A DNA stretch of 64,000 nt from Paratinospora sagittata (GCA_035771175.1 CM069593.1:37615741-37679740); one strand, 5' to 3'. Positions 1 through 9,942 are shown, counted from the first letter of the stretch. Notes: generated by a model not told the origin, from the sequence alone. Translations and numbers: made by a program.

Positions 1-146
1 CAGAACGTTCAGGCGCCTGCCAGAACGTTCAGGCGCCATGCAAGAACGTTCTGAACGTTCAGGCGCCATGCCAGAACGTTCAGGCGCAATGCCAGAACGT
101 TCAGGCGCAATGCCAGAACGTTCAGGCGCATGCCAGAACGTTCAGG
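1..146 (+). repeat. Tandem GAACGTTC promoter array (5' LTR, partial)
   Basis: Eight GAACGTTC motifs start at 3, 23, 44, 53, 74, 95, 116 and 136, mostly 20-21 bp apart, ending just before the TATA box. The 44/53 pair is compressed, a local rearrangement not seen in the 3' LTR. Each motif fits nGAAnnTTCn, the two-unit heat shock element. Confidence 0.9.
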
Positions 147-156
147 CGCAAAAATC

Positions 157-166
157 TCTATATAAG
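157..166 (+). promoter_or_regulatory. LTR TATA box (element A, 5' LTR)
   Basis: CTATATAAG lies directly after the GAACGTTC array and before a CT-rich stretch, the usual layout of the U3/R boundary in plant LTRs. It should drive the genomic RNA of element A. The start site is inferred to lie about 25-35 bp downstream. Confidence 0.75.
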
Positions 167-255
167 AAACCTCCTCATTTCTCATTCCTCACACCAAATC
201 ACCTTCTCTTGTGATTTCCACGCATTCTAAGTTTTTAGTCTTTGAGACTCCCGGT

Positions 256-345
256 GCGGTGCAACAAAGTTCTGTCCGGAGGAAAGCGCCAGATCTGAAA
301 GCGGTGCAACGAAGTTCTGTCCGGAGAAAAGCACCAGATCTGAAG
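256..345 (+). repeat. 45-bp direct duplication in LTR leader (two units)
   Basis: Units 256-300 and 301-345 both read GCGGTGCAAC(A/G)AAGTTCTGTC and on to AGATCTGAA. The same pair is at 10044-10133 in the 3' LTR. LTRs of copy B carry a single unit, so the duplication is specific to the A subfamily. Confidence 0.85.
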
Positions 346-650
346 GTGGGGAACGAAACATAGGTTTGCGTGTTTCATAACTTTTATTAAAGTTTACATT
401 CAATTATTATGATGTCTACTATTCATTTACACTGCATTATGTCATATAATGGCTTAACCTTGCACGTCGTGATACCGACCCTGATAAGGATCACTAGACG
501 TTGCCAAAGTCAGTATAAATGTCAAGAAAAGACCAGACTAATAGACTAAACTAGTTCATGCATTGGCATCATACATATCACCACCTAGGGACGTATATGG
601 TTTATGACTCATAGAATAGTTAGAAGCATTGCTCACTATTCATATTATTT

Positions 651-790
651 CTCTGGAGAGGGACGTACATGAGAACTCGGCTACGCCGGGGAGGGACATC
701 AGTACGTGAATCCAGAGCATCGTTCCTGAGGAGGGACGTACAGTGAGAACCTGGCTACGCCCGGGGAAGGACACCTGTACGTGAACTCAG
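651..790 (+). repeat. Imperfect ~70-bp tandem pair in LTR
   Basis: Two neighbouring blocks share GAGGGACGTAC, GAGAAC, GGCTACGCC, GGGACA, GTACGTGAA and CAG in order. The same pair occurs in the 3' LTR (about 10438-10577), in B's LTRs, and inverted in J. It is an old feature of the family LTR; role unknown. Confidence 0.7.
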
Positions 791-1236
791 GCGATGTACG
801 CTCATCAAACCATTAATACGTGACGGTGTCATGCATACATACATATTGATTGATTATGATGCTTACATGTGTATTTAAGATATTTGATATTGAAGTATGC
901 TTTATTAATTGTTATACTCATGCACTATTTACCCACTGAGCGCGTTAAGCTCACTCCAATATTATCAAATCTTTCACAGGAAATTAGGGTGGACTGGGTG
1001 CAGGTTATGGGGCCCATATTTTGTACCCTTTGTATGAATCATTGGGAATTTTGGGAGTATGTTCCCTTGACCATTTTATGTACAAAAGGATTCTGAATTA
1101 TATGAAATCAGATTTGTACTGTGTACTATATTTCCGTTGCGCACTCTGTTATTACCATTATGATTGTTCCAAATGCGCGCCCCGTCCGAGAGTGTACCGC
1201 CGGTTTAGGCGCGTCCGGGCGGGGTGTGACATTTAA

Positions 1237-1248
1237 TGGTATCAGAGA
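1237..1248 (+). promoter_or_regulatory. Primer binding site, initiator Met tRNA
   Basis: TGGTATCAGAG, five bases after the LTR end, is complementary to the 3' end of plant initiator methionine tRNA and is the usual minus-strand primer site of Tekay and many other plant elements. B has the same site at 19202. Confidence 0.9.
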
Positions 1249-2170
1249 GTACGGTCCATGGCCCGCCCAAGTCCACCAAATTAGGGGAAGAAAAAAAATG
1301 TTATTAGATATATATATTTCTAGAACTATATATACATACGTCAATTATATATAGTTGAGATTTGCATTAAATATATATATCTAGAAAACTATATGATTTT
1401 TATATAGTTTGACTTAAATATACATATAGTCAAAATTTAGTAGAAACTATATGTGTCGTTATTATTGAATATATGTATCTATATACATTAGTGTATATAA
1501 GGTACGTATAAAAAAATAAATAAATAAATAAATAAATAAATAAAAAAAAATTGAATTTTTTTTTTCGAAAAATAAATATTCGAAAAAAAAAAAAAAAAAA
1601 AAATTTGAAATTTTTTTTTTTCGAAAACATAACTATTCGGAAAAAAAAAATTAAAATTAAAATTTAAAATTTTTTTTTCGAAAAATAAATATTCGAAAAA
1701 AAAAAAAAAATACTATTTGAAATTTTTTTCGAAAACAATTTATTACCAAACCAAAATCCTAAAAAAAAAAAAAAAAAAAAATTATTTATCACTCTATATA
1801 TATATGACTTTTATATATAGTTAAGATTTGGATTAAAAACACCTATATATGATTTTATATATAGTTGCTTTATGGAAACTATATCGTTATGATTAAATAT
1901 GCCAATACATTTCTATGTGAATACGACATATATGCATCAACTCACTAATGAAGAAAATTTCATGATGGCATAAACATCAACAAAAACTATATAGTTATGA
2001 TTAAATATGTCAATACATTTCTATGTGAATACGACATATATGCATCAACTCACTAATGAAGAAAATTTCATGATGGCATAAACATCAACAGAAAACTCGA
2101 AACTAATGTCTAGCAGACAAGGCATAAATCTTAAAAAATATTAGGAATATATTTTGTGTCTTTTACACAA
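1249..2170 (+). other. AT-rich untranslated leader of element A
   Basis: No coding sequence. It holds ATATAT palindromes of the form ACTATAT...ATATAGT, an (AAAT)n stretch at about 1509-1545, and A/T homopolymers interleaved with TTCGAAAAATAAATATTCGAA palindrome blocks at 1555-1790. These would form strong hairpins in RNA. AAG|GTACGT at 1499-1507 is a good match to a 5' splice site and is a candidate donor for the two acceptors downstream, but it is not evident in copy B's leader. Confidence 0.7.
1876..2091 (+). repeat. 108-bp direct duplication in the leader
   Basis: Units 1876-1983 and 1984-2091 are nearly identical, starting AAACTATAT(C/A)GTTATG and ending with the ATGATGGCATAAACATCAAC segment. 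B and chimera C have a single copy of this end of the leader. Confidence 0.9.
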
Positions 2171-2187
2171 ATTTATTTTCCTTTCAG
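2171..2187 (+). promoter_or_regulatory. Putative 3' splice site before ORF1
   Basis: TTTATTTTCCTTTCAG is a pyrimidine-rich tract ending in CAG, seven bases before the ORF1 ATG at 2195. The tract is kept in copy B (20633-20648) and in chimera C (complement of 46838-46853). This supports the ATG over the upstream GTG of the same frame. Confidence 0.6.
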
Positions 2188-2194
2188 CAAAAGC

Positions 2195-3787
2195 ATGACC
2201 TCAAGGGAGGGAACAACTTCTACTAGCAGGGAACCAATTCCCACTAGACTAACGGAATTGTCCAAAAGAGAGATTGTGACCATGAGGAGCATCGTCAATA
2301 GAGATCTCCGCCTCCGTCCAATCCTTCATGACAAACTCGCAACACTGGATTGGTTAAATATAACCAACGTTGAGGGTCAAGTCTCTTACAACTTGGTCAG
2401 ATCCTTCTATGAAGCCATGACTTACGTGGGACTTCACAGAGATGAGTTCAGCCCTCAATTAGAGACAACAATCATGGGAACGGCAATTCCTATCAATATC
2501 GAGATTATTGCTCGCCTCTTGGAGATTCCGATTGAGGAGAGGATTATTGAACCACATGACCCCCAGACAGTTGCAGAGATCGCAGAATCTAATGCACAAC
2601 TGTTCAATTCCCTCGCCAAAGAGCCATACACTCAATCAACATACACCAACCTCCCAAACAATCATTTTAAGCCATCTCTTGTCGGCCTCGGAAAGATTGT
2701 CTACGGCAACATCTTGCCAGAGAGGGGCACTAGGGGCACTATGTCAAGGGCCCAACTCCTTGTGCTGTATTGCATAGAGAAGAACATAAAAATCTCTCTA
2801 CCACACATCATCATCCAACAAATGTTGAGGGTGATTCGAAACCCTTTAAAGAAGGAATTCCTCGGCTACGGAGTTTTGATTATGAGGATACTTCACGCGG
2901 CCAACGTTGACACTTTCGATGGAACGTCAAAGCTGATCACTGAACCAGTTACAGCATCCTCTATCTTCAAGACCTATGGCACTAGTGGAGGGGTAACTGA
3001 CGAAGAGGTATTCGGCACGACAATCAGAACTGCCGAAAGAATGAGAGACAAGCACGGGCGTTGCCTTCGCAAATGTCGACGCAAGATGCCTGTCAGAGAC
3101 GGCCCAAATAATGATTCAAATCCAAATCCTACATCAGACCCAGCCCTGAATACTGCTCCAATTGATCCACCACTTACTGACGAAGAATTATATGCCACAC
3201 TAAATCCACCTATACAAAGTCATGATAGACAAGGTACGCAAGCAAATCCACCAACTTGGAACGTGCCAACTCAAGGCAACACTTTGTACCAAAGATTTTC
3301 AACTCCTGCGGTACAATATCAGCCAGTTCCACAAGTTGCTGTAAACCAACAACAACCGTCCTGGGCGTCACCAAATCTTGGAGGGCCAAACATTCCAATG
3401 AGCCCATTATTTCAAACTTTTTCCTCTCCAACAAACCACATTATCCAAGGGGTTCCGGTTAGGGGATCCCCGCACAATCAATACAACTACGTTCCACCTA
3501 TGAATCACCCATACAACCAATACTTTCCTCCAATGCCTATGGCCTACCCTTCACCTACGAGACAACCAACCCATCAACCACCAATGGGACAACCGACTAA
3601 CCTACTTGAATGGTTAGATGAAATGGCATCCAATATTGCTGCACTGAAAGAGAGCCACAATCTTGTATTAACTCGTTTGCAAAACTCCAACGCAGAGCGC
3701 GCACACTCTCAACCTTCTGTTAGTAGTCATTCTGTACATAACAGTAGATCTCGAAGAAATGGTAGTAGGCAAGAAGGTCAACATTAA
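2195..3787 (+). CDS. ORF1: accessory protein upstream of gag, plant-transposon-protein-like
   Basis: 530 codons from the ATG placed just after a splice-acceptor-like tract; the frame is open further upstream but only from a GTG. Residues about 1-290 look globular and resemble, from memory, the domain called putative plant transposon protein (PF20167), including a conserved segment around LYCIEK. Residues about 300-465 are a Pro/Gln/Asn-rich low-complexity stretch. Residues about 470-505 could form a short helix or coiled coil (WLDEMASNI region), followed by a basic Ser/Arg tail. It has no nucleic-acid enzyme motif that I recognise. The same ORF is in copy B with one stop and in chimera C with several breaks, so it belongs to the family and is not a chance capture in A. 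Its role is unknown. Confidence 0.8.
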   Translation: MTSREGTTSTSREPIPTRLTELSKREIVTMRSIVNRDLRLRPILHDKLATLDWLNITNVEGQVSYNLVRSFYEAMTYVGLHRDEFSPQLETTIMGTAIPINIEIIARLLEIPIEERIIEPHDPQTVAEIAESNAQLFNSLAKEPYTQSTYTNLPNNHFKPSLVGLGKIVYGNILPERGTRGTMSRAQLLVLYCIEKNIKISLPHIIIQQMLRVIRNPLKKEFLGYGVLIMRILHAANVDTFDGTSKLITEPVTASSIFKTYGTSGGVTDEEVFGTTIRTAERMRDKHGRCLRKCRRKMPVRDGPNNDSNPNPTSDPALNTAPIDPPLTDEELYATLNPPIQSHDRQGTQANPPTWNVPTQGNTLYQRFSTPAVQYQPVPQVAVNQQQPSWASPNLGGPNIPMSPLFQTFSSPTNHIIQGVPVRGSPHNQYNYVPPMNHPYNQYFPPMPMAYPSPTRQPTHQPPMGQPTNLLEWLDEMASNIAALKESHNLVLTRLQNSNAERAHSQPSVSSHSVHNSRSRRNGSRQEGQH

Positions 3788-4545
3788 TTTCTGGCATTGT
3801 ACAAATTTTCTTTGACATATATGAATAAAATTGTTTTGTTTAAAGACTATCTTTGGTGGGCTAACTTACAACCATTCTTTCTTTTGTATCACTAACTTTG
3901 GAGTGGTATGGGACACAACAAAATTGGAGGATACTAAATAAAATGTGGAAGCAAGAAAACCCATGACCTTGTGTGAAAAGAAACATTTGGAGAAAGTTGT
4001 ATTACTAATATTATCACTAAGTTTACACAGTATGGGACGAGTAAATTTGGACGATACTATTAGTGAACTTCTATTCAGCCAATGTTTTTAGAGACCGTGT
4101 TCATACAACTTAACTTGGTTTCCACCCTTATTACTGAATTCATGTGGTATGGGACATATGAACTTGGATAATAATTGAACAGACTAAGAGTAAGCGTATG
4201 AATGCATAAGATTGCGATAGAACGTTCGATCAGGATATTTACCGAGGCAAATCTTAGATTTCTTATGACTCGTATGGCTTTTCAATCAAACATATATGTA
4301 TGTTCACAAAGACCACAACAAAATCATATTTAAATACTTGCAAAGGTTTGTACTTATTATATAAACATTCTAACCTTGTTTTTTTTACACCATGGCCAAA
4401 CATACGAGTTATATAAGATTCTTTGATTCCTCAACAACACTCTTACACTATACTTAGAAAAATAGGTGATTTTACTGTTGCAGTACTCTCGACATTGTTG
4501 CTGAGCATATTCTAACATTATACTTGGCTACAGTTCCTAAATCTT
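3788..4545 (+). repeat. ORF1-gag spacer with three ~52-bp repeats
   Basis: No ORF. Three related units, at about 3887-3938, 4011-4062 and 4128-4178, share the order TTATCACTAA, GGTATGGGAC, TTGGA and GATACTA. The same three units are kept in copy B (GGTATGGGA at 22361, 22485 and 22602), although B's coding regions are decayed. The spacer may be an intron or a structured RNA element; function is inference only. Confidence 0.75.
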
Positions 4546-4568
4546 GGTTTTCCTTTTCTCTTTGCCAG
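4546..4568 (+). promoter_or_regulatory. Putative 3' splice site before gag
   Basis: A pyrimidine tract ending in CTTTGCCAG finishes eight bases before the gag ATG at 4576. B keeps TTCTCCTTGCCAG at the same place (AG at 22981-22982). With the acceptor before ORF1 this suggests alternative 3' splice sites exposing either ORF1 or gag-pol as the first start codon. Confidence 0.6.
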
Positions 4569-4575
4569 TGAGACA

Positions 4576-7500
4576 ATGCAAATCAGGAAGAGAGGAAGGC
4601 CACGTGCTGTTCGTCCAGCAGTGGAGGCACCTCCTGAGATTCAGGAACCGCCGCCTCCGACAACAGCACAGGCCCAACCCACCACTGCCACTACATCTGG
4701 GCAGGCAATACCACCCCCACCCGCACCCTTTGCCATGCCTTCAAGCATTGAAACCTTCTTCGCTGGATTTATTGAGGCGATGAAGGTTACTGTTCAAACT
4801 GCCGTTCGTGAGACCGCTGCCAGTCAAGTTGCCACAGTTCAACCATCTATAACATTTGGCTCAGAAGCTCAAACCGATCAGATTACTAAATACAAGCGGC
4901 TACAACCTCTTACTTTCGATGGCACCATTGATCCTGATGAGGTGCAAAAGTGGTTGGATGAGTCCAAGAAGGCTCTTGATGCAATGGGAGTCGATGAGAC
5001 TCGTAAAATTCCACTAGCAACCTACCAACTTGTTGGTGCCGCAAACACATGGTGGATTACAGTGAAAGAAGACCCAAGGGTCAATATAGCCGATATGACT
5101 TGGCAACAGTTTGAGTCAATGTTTATTGATGAATATTTTCCAAGCGCGGTGACAAAGCAGAAGCGCCAGGAATTTGCTAAGTTATATCAGGGCACCATGA
5201 CCGCCAGAGAATATGCTGGAAAATTTAAAGAATTGTCAGTTTACTCTCTCTCCACAATCTCAACGGAGCGAGATAAGGCTGAGAAATTTTATAATGGTCT
5301 TCGCCATGACATTCGACAAGCCTTATCGATCTTAGATCTGCAGATTTACAAGGAGGTTGTTGACAAGGCCATGAGCTTTGAACAAGAAAAGCTCTTACAG
5401 GAACAGCGAATGAATAAAGGCAAACGGCCTGCCACATTTTCCCAACAGGGCTCGCAACAGGGCAACAAGAAGAAGCCCTACTACAATCAAAACCCAGCCT
5501 TCCCAGCCCCGATTTCGAAGAATGATGCCACAACACCTGCGACTGAACCTTCTAACTCTAACCACCAAGGTTTCCGACATCATGGCCGTGGCGGTCGTTC
5601 TGGACGCGGTGGCCGTAGCAACGGCAATGGCAGAGGTGGTGGTCGACACCACGGTCAACAAGGCCCGCAGAATCATCAGAATGGCCAGCCACACCATCAG
5701 CAGTACAGGCCGACTTGTTACAACTGCGGCCAGAAGGGCCATGTCAAACATCTTTGTCCGCACCTTCAGCACCCTATTCCTGCTATTCCAGTCCAACAAG
5801 CACCACCTGCTGCTAATGCCCAACCCAGGCAGACCCAGCAGAACCAGGGTCAACGGAACCAGGGCAGAGCATATGTCATCGCTCACCAACCCCTCCCAGA
5901 CAATAATGTCGTCGAAGGTACCTTTCCTTTGTTCAATACATTGGTGCATGTTTTGTTTGATTCAGGTGCTACGCATTCTTTTATATCATCAGCATTGGTA
6001 AGACATTTAGGCCTGCATCCTGAACCCACAAACATCACACTCCATGTCACATCACCGTTCGGATCGGGTACTGACGTGAATTTGCAGTGTTCTCGATGTG
6101 AGCTTCGAATGTCCGAACAGATAATATATGCCGATCTTTTTGTGATGGATTTTGATGACTTCGACATCATCCTCGGCATGGACTGGCTCGCACCACTGAA
6201 TGCAAAGATCGACTGTATGAACCAGCACGTTCAGTTAACTTTACCTACAGGTGAGTTTGTCAAGATTCAGGGAACAAGGAAATGGATACACAAATCAACA
6301 GTTGCCCTTCTCAAGTCACAACTTCGAGCGTTGTCTCTTGGCGACGGCAATGAATCACCAGCTCTGTGCCCTCCTGAAGTACGCGATGTTCCAGTCGTAT
6401 CTGAATTCCCAACCGTTTTTCTTAATGACCTTCCTGGTCTACCTCCAGTTAGGGAATTCGATTTTGAGATCAACCTCATACCTGGGACAGGGCCTATCTC
6501 AATTCCACCATACAGAATGTCAAATGTTGAACTGGTCGAATTAGACAAACAACTTAAGGAATTAGAGCGTAATGGCTTCATCCGAAAGAGTTCATCACCC
6601 TGGGGCGCTCCAGTTCTGTTTGTTCGCAAAAAGGATGGTTCGTTACGACTTTGCATCGATTATCGCAAGTTGAATAACGTCACCATCAAGAACAGATATC
6701 CGTTGCCCAGGATCGATGACTTATTCGACCAACTTCGAGAAGCCAAATACTTCTCTAAGATTGATTTACGGTCCGGTTATCACCAACTCCGGATCCGGGA
6801 GTCAGACATCACCAAGACGGCGTTCAGAACTCGGTACGGTCATTACGAATTCTTAGTTATGCCGTTCGGCCTAACAAATGCACCTGCTGCATTCATGGAT
6901 TTGATGAATCGCATATCCAGGTTATACTTAGACCGGTTCGTGGTGGTTTTTGTCGACGACATCTTGATATATTCCTCAACCGAGGAAGACCATAAACTAC
7001 ATTTGAAGATCGTCCTCCAGACCTTACAAAGACACCAACTGTATGCAAAGTTGAGTAAGTGCGAATTTTGGGCGCAGAGAGTTCAATTCCTCGGCCATGT
7101 AGTTTCAGGCAATGGCATTGAGGTCGATCCTTCTAAGGTTGAAGCAGTCTTAAACTGGAAGCAGCCTACCACTGTTACTCAGATTAGGAGTTTTCTTGGT
7201 TTGGCTGGCTATTACAGACGATTCATTAAGGACTTCTCAAAGATTGCTGAACCTATGACCAAGCTCACTCGAAAAGACGTGCGCTTCATCTGGAATCCCG
7301 CCTGTGAAGCATCATTTCAGGAATTGAAGAAACGCCTCACGACGGCACCTGTACTTATCACTCCAAGAAATGGAATTGGTTTTTCATTATACACCGATGC
7401 CTCTCTCCAAGGCTTAGGTGCCGTACTAATGCAAGAAGGCCAAGTTGTTGCATATGCCTCTCGGCAACTGAAGATTCATGAGGGTAATTACCCAACCCAT

Positions 7501-8034
7501 GACTTGGAACTTGCAGCTGTTGTGTTTGCACTTAAATTATGGCGTCATTACCTATACGGTGAACGGTTCGAGGTCTTCTCAGATCACAAGAGTCTTAAGT
7601 ACATATACACTCAGAGAGATCTAAACCTCCGCCAAAGAAGATGGTTGGAATTCTTGAAAGACTATGACTTCCAACTCCAGTACCATCCCGGAAAGGCCAA
7701 TGTTGTGGCCGATGCTTTGAGTAGAAAATCTTATGTTGCTTGCACTCTTAACTATGAAATGGGGAAGTTGGCTACAGAGATGGACAACTTTAACCTCCAG
7801 CTGAACGAAGAGGGACCACGCCCACGACTCTCTCAATTGTCCGCTACCTCTGACCTCGTTCGCAAGATTTCAGCTACTCAAGCCAATGACCCTATGTTAA
7901 TGGAGAAACGAGCACTTCTACTTAGCGGGCACGACTTTCCTCATTGGTCAGTCTCTGACGACGGAGCCGTTTTCTATAAAAAAACGTCTTTGTCTTCCGA
8001 ACGATCCCGAGGTTCGGAAAGACATGCTTACTGA
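4576..8034 (+). CDS. gag-pol: Gag-protease-reverse transcriptase-RNase H polyprotein
   Basis: 1152 residues in one frame. Residues about 112-285 form the gag capsid-like domain. An RGG/Gly-His-Gln-rich linker follows, then a CCHC knuckle [14 protein letters not shown] near residue 381. The aspartic protease has DSGAT near residue 462. Reverse transcriptase carries the catalytic FVDD near residue 792. RNase H starts at YTDAS near residue 938 and its DAL motif lies in VADALSRK. Sequence type and downstream chromodomain fit the Tekay/Del lineage of Ty3 elements. The reading frame ends in a short unrelated tail after the A7 run at 7978, where family homology passes into the +1 frame (integrase). 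Gag and pol are fused in frame with no stop between them. Confidence 0.95.
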   Translation: MQIRKRGRPRAVRPAVEAPPEIQEPPPPTTAQAQPTTATTSGQAIPPPPAPFAMPSSIETFFAGFIEAMKVTVQTAVRETAASQVATVQPSITFGSEAQTDQITKYKRLQPLTFDGTIDPDEVQKWLDESKKALDAMGVDETRKIPLATYQLVGAANTWWITVKEDPRVNIADMTWQQFESMFIDEYFPSAVTKQKRQEFAKLYQGTMTAREYAGKFKELSVYSLSTISTERDKAEKFYNGLRHDIRQALSILDLQIYKEVVDKAMSFEQEKLLQEQRMNKGKRPATFSQQGSQQGNKKKPYYNQNPAFPAPISKNDATTPATEPSNSNHQGFRHHGRGGRSGRGGRSNGNGRGGGRHHGQQGPQNHQNGQPHHQQYRPTCYNCGQKGHVKHLCPHLQHPIPAIPVQQAPPAANAQPRQTQQNQGQRNQGRAYVIAHQPLPDNNVVEGTFPLFNTLVHVLFDSGATHSFISSALVRHLGLHPEPTNITLHVTSPFGSGTDVNLQCSRCELRMSEQIIYADLFVMDFDDFDIILGMDWLAPLNAKIDCMNQHVQLTLPTGEFVKIQGTRKWIHKSTVALLKSQLRALSLGDGNESPALCPPEVRDVPVVSEFPTVFLNDLPGLPPVREFDFEINLIPGTGPISIPPYRMSNVELVELDKQLKELERNGFIRKSSSPWGAPVLFVRKKDGSLRLCIDYRKLNNVTIKNRYPLPRIDDLFDQLREAKYFSKIDLRSGYHQLRIRESDITKTAFRTRYGHYEFLVMPFGLTNAPAAFMDLMNRISRLYLDRFVVVFVDDILIYSSTEEDHKLHLKIVLQTLQRHQLYAKLSKCEFWAQRVQFLGHVVSGNGIEVDPSKVEAVLNWKQPTTVTQIRSFLGLAGYYRRFIKDFSKIAEPMTKLTRKDVRFIWNPACEASFQELKKRLTTAPVLITPRNGIGFSLYTDASLQGLGAVLMQEGQVVAYASRQLKIHEGNYPTHDLELAAVVFALKLWRHYLYGERFEVFSDHKSLKYIYTQRDLNLRQRRWLEFLKDYDFQLQYHPGKANVVADALSRKSYVACTLNYEMGKLATEMDNFNLQLNEEGPRPRLSQLSATSDLVRKISATQANDPMLMEKRALLLSGHDFPHWSVSDDGAVFYKKTSLSSERSRGSERHAY
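7978..7984 (+). other. A7 run at the RNase H-integrase frame change
   Basis: The upstream frame reads through TAT-AAA-AAA and stops at 8034, while the conserved sequence (from CLPNDPEV onward) is in the +1 frame straight after the run. Copy B has an A7 run at the same place (26391-26397). It may be a slippage or frameshift site, or a lesion inherited from a shared parent. Confidence 0.7.
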
Positions 8035-9262
8035 GATGCACTGTTCGAGATACGCTATGCATCCTGGGGGTGACAAGATGTACCAGGATGTCAAGCGACA
8101 ATTCTGGTTTTCTGGAATGAAGAAGGCAATTGCAGACTTCGTTGCTCGATGTCTTGTTTGCCAGAAAGTTAAGGCAGAACGCAGACTTCCCTCTGGCCTT
8201 CTCCAGCCGTTACCTATTGGAGAATGGAAATGGGAGAACATCGCAATGGATTTTGTTACAGCCTTACCTCGAAATAATAAAGGGCAAGATGCTATCTGGG
8301 TTATCATTGACAGACTCACCAAGTCTGCACACTTCTTGCCAATAAAGTTCACGGATACTCCCGCCAAACTTGCAGAACTATATGAAAGAGAGATCGTACG
8401 CCTTCATGGCATACCACTCACGATCGTCTCTGATCGAGACCCTCGCTTCACATCAAACTTTTGGAAAAGCTTCCAAACTAGAATGGGTTCAAAGATCACT
8501 ATGAGCACAGCCTTCCACCCTCAGACTGATGGGCAGTCAGAACGGCTTATCCAAATCTTAGAAGACATGCTACGATGCTGCATTTTGGACTTTAATGACG
8601 GATGGGCAAAGTATTTACATCTAGTTGAGTTTGCATACAACAACAGCTACCAAACTAGTATCGGCATGGCACCATACGAGGCTCTCTATGGTCGGCCTTG
8701 CAGATCTCCGGTATGCTGGTTAGATATGGCAGACCGACCGCAGTTGGGCCCTGAACTAGTTCAAGAGACTTCTGAGAAGATCACACTAGTAAAGGAACGA
8801 CTTCGTGTTGCACAAAGTCGACAGAAGAGCTATGCTGACAAACGGCGACAGCCTCTGGAATTTGATAAGGGGGACTTTGTTTTTATACAAGTCCAGCCCA
8901 CCCGAGGTGTCAAACGCTTTGGGATCAAAGGAAAGCTCTCCCCGCGGTATATCGGTCCATTTCCGATCATTGAACGTATTGGCAAACTTGCATATCGTCT
9001 GTCCCTTCCATCGTCCATGCCTAAGGTTCATGACGTTTTTCATGTATCTATGCTTCGCAAGTATCGTCCTGATCCTTCGCATATCATCCCTTTAGTCGAG
9101 GTTCGGGTTGAGGAAGGAAATACGTATCAAGAGAAAGCAATACAGATTTTAGATAGAAAAACTCACGACCTACGGAGACGTAGCATACCACTTGTGAAAG
9201 TGCTCTGGGATCACCACGGCATAGAGGAAGCTACATGGGAACTAGAATCCACAATTAAATAG
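7985..9262 (+). CDS. Integrase with C-terminal chromodomain
   Basis: The frame opens right after the A7 run; the first ATG is at 8024. The HHCC zinc domain is seen as HCSRYAMH and CLVC. Counting from 8024, catalytic residues are D75 (AMDFV), D137 (VSDRD) and E172 (QSERL), with 35 residues between the last two, the D,D35E spacing. A GPY-type region (IGPF) follows at about residue 320. The last about 50 residues are a chromodomain of the kind that steers Tekay-type elements to heterochromatin (ILDRK, LVKVLW, EATWELE). The TAG at 9260-9262 is CAG in copy B, so A lacks roughly nine terminal residues. DNA joining occurs in the nucleus. Confidence 0.9.
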   Translation, partial: RLCLPNDPEVRKDMLTEMHCSRYAMHPGGDKMYQDVKRQFWFSGMKKAIADFVARCLVCQKVKAERRLPSGLLQPLPIGEWKWENIAMDFVTALPRNNKGQDAIWVIIDRLTKSAHFLPIKFTDTPAKLAELYEREIVRLHGIPLTIVSDRDPRFTSNFWKSFQTRMGSKITMSTAFHPQTDGQSERLIQILEDMLRCCILDFNDGWAKYLHLVEFAYNNSYQTSIGMAPYEALYGRPCRSPVCWLDMADRPQLGPELVQETSEKITLVKERLRVAQSRQKSYADKRRQPLEFDKGDFVFIQVQPTRGVKRFGIKGKLSPRYIGPFPIIERIGKLAYRLSLPSSMPKVHDVFHVSMLRKYRPDPSHIIPLVEVRVEEGNTYQEKAIQILDRKTHDLRRRSIPLVKVLWDHHGIEEATWELESTIK

Positions 9263-9519
9263 AAATACCCTGAATTATTTTCTAGTACCACCTGACGATG
9301 TGATACATTGTATTATTTTCACTTATAAATACCAGGATGAAACATTGTTTACACTTATCTTCATACATTGTTTCACTTGAATAACTACGCAGATATCTGA
9401 AAATCATATCAATGGATATCGTGATGCACACACGCCGTGACTCCTTAGCAACCTGCGGCTACTTCGCAAGCCATACCCCTCATCCATACTTGACTTGATT
9501 TCGAGGGCGAAATCCCTTT
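9263..9519 (+). other. 3' non-coding tail of element A
   Basis: No ORF. Sequence matches copy B up to about 9470 (GGCTACTTC) and again from about 9492 (TTGATTTCGAGGG). The intervening about 400 bp that carry ORF3 in B are missing here. Confidence 0.75.
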
Positions 9520-9532
9520 AAGGGGGGTAGAG
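9520..9532 (+). promoter_or_regulatory. Polypurine tract of element A
   Basis: AAGGGGGGTAGAG sits directly before the TGTAATACC start of the 3' LTR, the expected place for the plus-strand primer. B has AAGGGGGTAGAG at the same position. Confidence 0.85.
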
Positions 9533-9610
9533 TGTAATACCCTGTATTTCACAAAAAAAAAAAAAAAAAAAAAAATACTATTTGAAAATTTTACTATTTG
9601 GGCAACGCCC

Positions 9611-9919
9611 GAACGTTCAGGCGCGTGCCAGAACGTTCAGGCGCATGCCAGAACGTTCAGGCGCGTGACAGAACGTTCAGGCTCGTGACAGAACGTTCAG
9701 GCGCAATGCCAGAACGTTCAGGCGCATGCCAGAACGTTCAGGCGCAATGCCAGAACGTTCAGGCGCATGCCAGAACGTTCAGGCGCATGCCAGAACGTTC
9801 AGGCGCATGCCAGAACGTTCAGGCATGCCAGAACGTTCAGGCGCCTGCCAGAACGTTCAGGCGCAATACCAGAACGTTCAGGCGCATGCCAGAACGTTCA
9901 GGCGCATGCCAGAACGTTC
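9611..9919 (+). repeat. Phased array of 16 GAACGTTC motifs (heat-shock-element-like)
   Basis: Motifs begin at 9611, 9631, 9651, 9671, 9691, 9712, 9732, 9753, 9773, 9793, 9813, 9831, 9851, 9872, 9892 and 9912. Spacing is 20-21 bp with one 18, about two helical turns, so sites would face the same side of the helix. Each unit reads close to CCAGAACGTTCAGGCGCATG. GAACGTTC fits nGAAnnTTCn. Copy B's 5' LTR has a single motif (17851) and its 3' LTR a mutated one, so the array expanded in A's lineage. Open frames across the array are artefacts of the repeat. Confidence 0.92.
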
Positions 9920-9933
9920 AGGCGCAAAAATCT

Positions 9934-9942
9934 CTATATAAG
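9934..9942 (+). promoter_or_regulatory. LTR TATA box (element A, 3' LTR)
   Basis: CTATATAAG, 15 bp after the last GAACGTTC motif, identical in context to the 5' LTR. It could drive read-through transcription into 11020 onward. Confidence 0.7.

Larger units (their letters stand above)
1..1231 (+). repeat. 5' LTR of element A (partial)
   Basis: Near-identical to 9533-11019 and ending in TGTGACA just before the primer site. The window starts inside its promoter array, so the TGTAATACC start is missing. Short ORFs such as 869-1096 recur in both LTRs only because the LTRs are identical there. Compared with LTRs of B and J it lacks roughly 240 bp between the TCATATAATG and TTAACCTTGCACG segments, marking a distinct subfamily. 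Confidence 0.95.

Noticed and set aside
869..1236. 75- and 71-residue ORFs repeated at 10657-11024
   Set aside because: Conservation is explained by the two LTRs being the same sequence; no codon-like constraint is visible and B's LTRs break the frames.
1126..1344. Minus-strand 72-residue ORF across the LTR/leader boundary
   Set aside because: Spans the LTR end and primer site, and has no homologue in B.
2156..2194. Upstream start of ORF1 at the GTG at 2156
   Set aside because: Not an ATG, and a conserved splice-acceptor-like tract lies between it and the ATG at 2195.
5225..6656. Antisense ORFs of 98-184 residues opposite gag-pol
   Set aside because: Shadows of the sense frame; broken at the equivalent places in B or explained by sense codon use.
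9611..9919. CRISPR-like array
   Set aside because: The units are contiguous tandem copies with no unique spacers, lie in a eukaryotic LTR promoter and have no cas genes.
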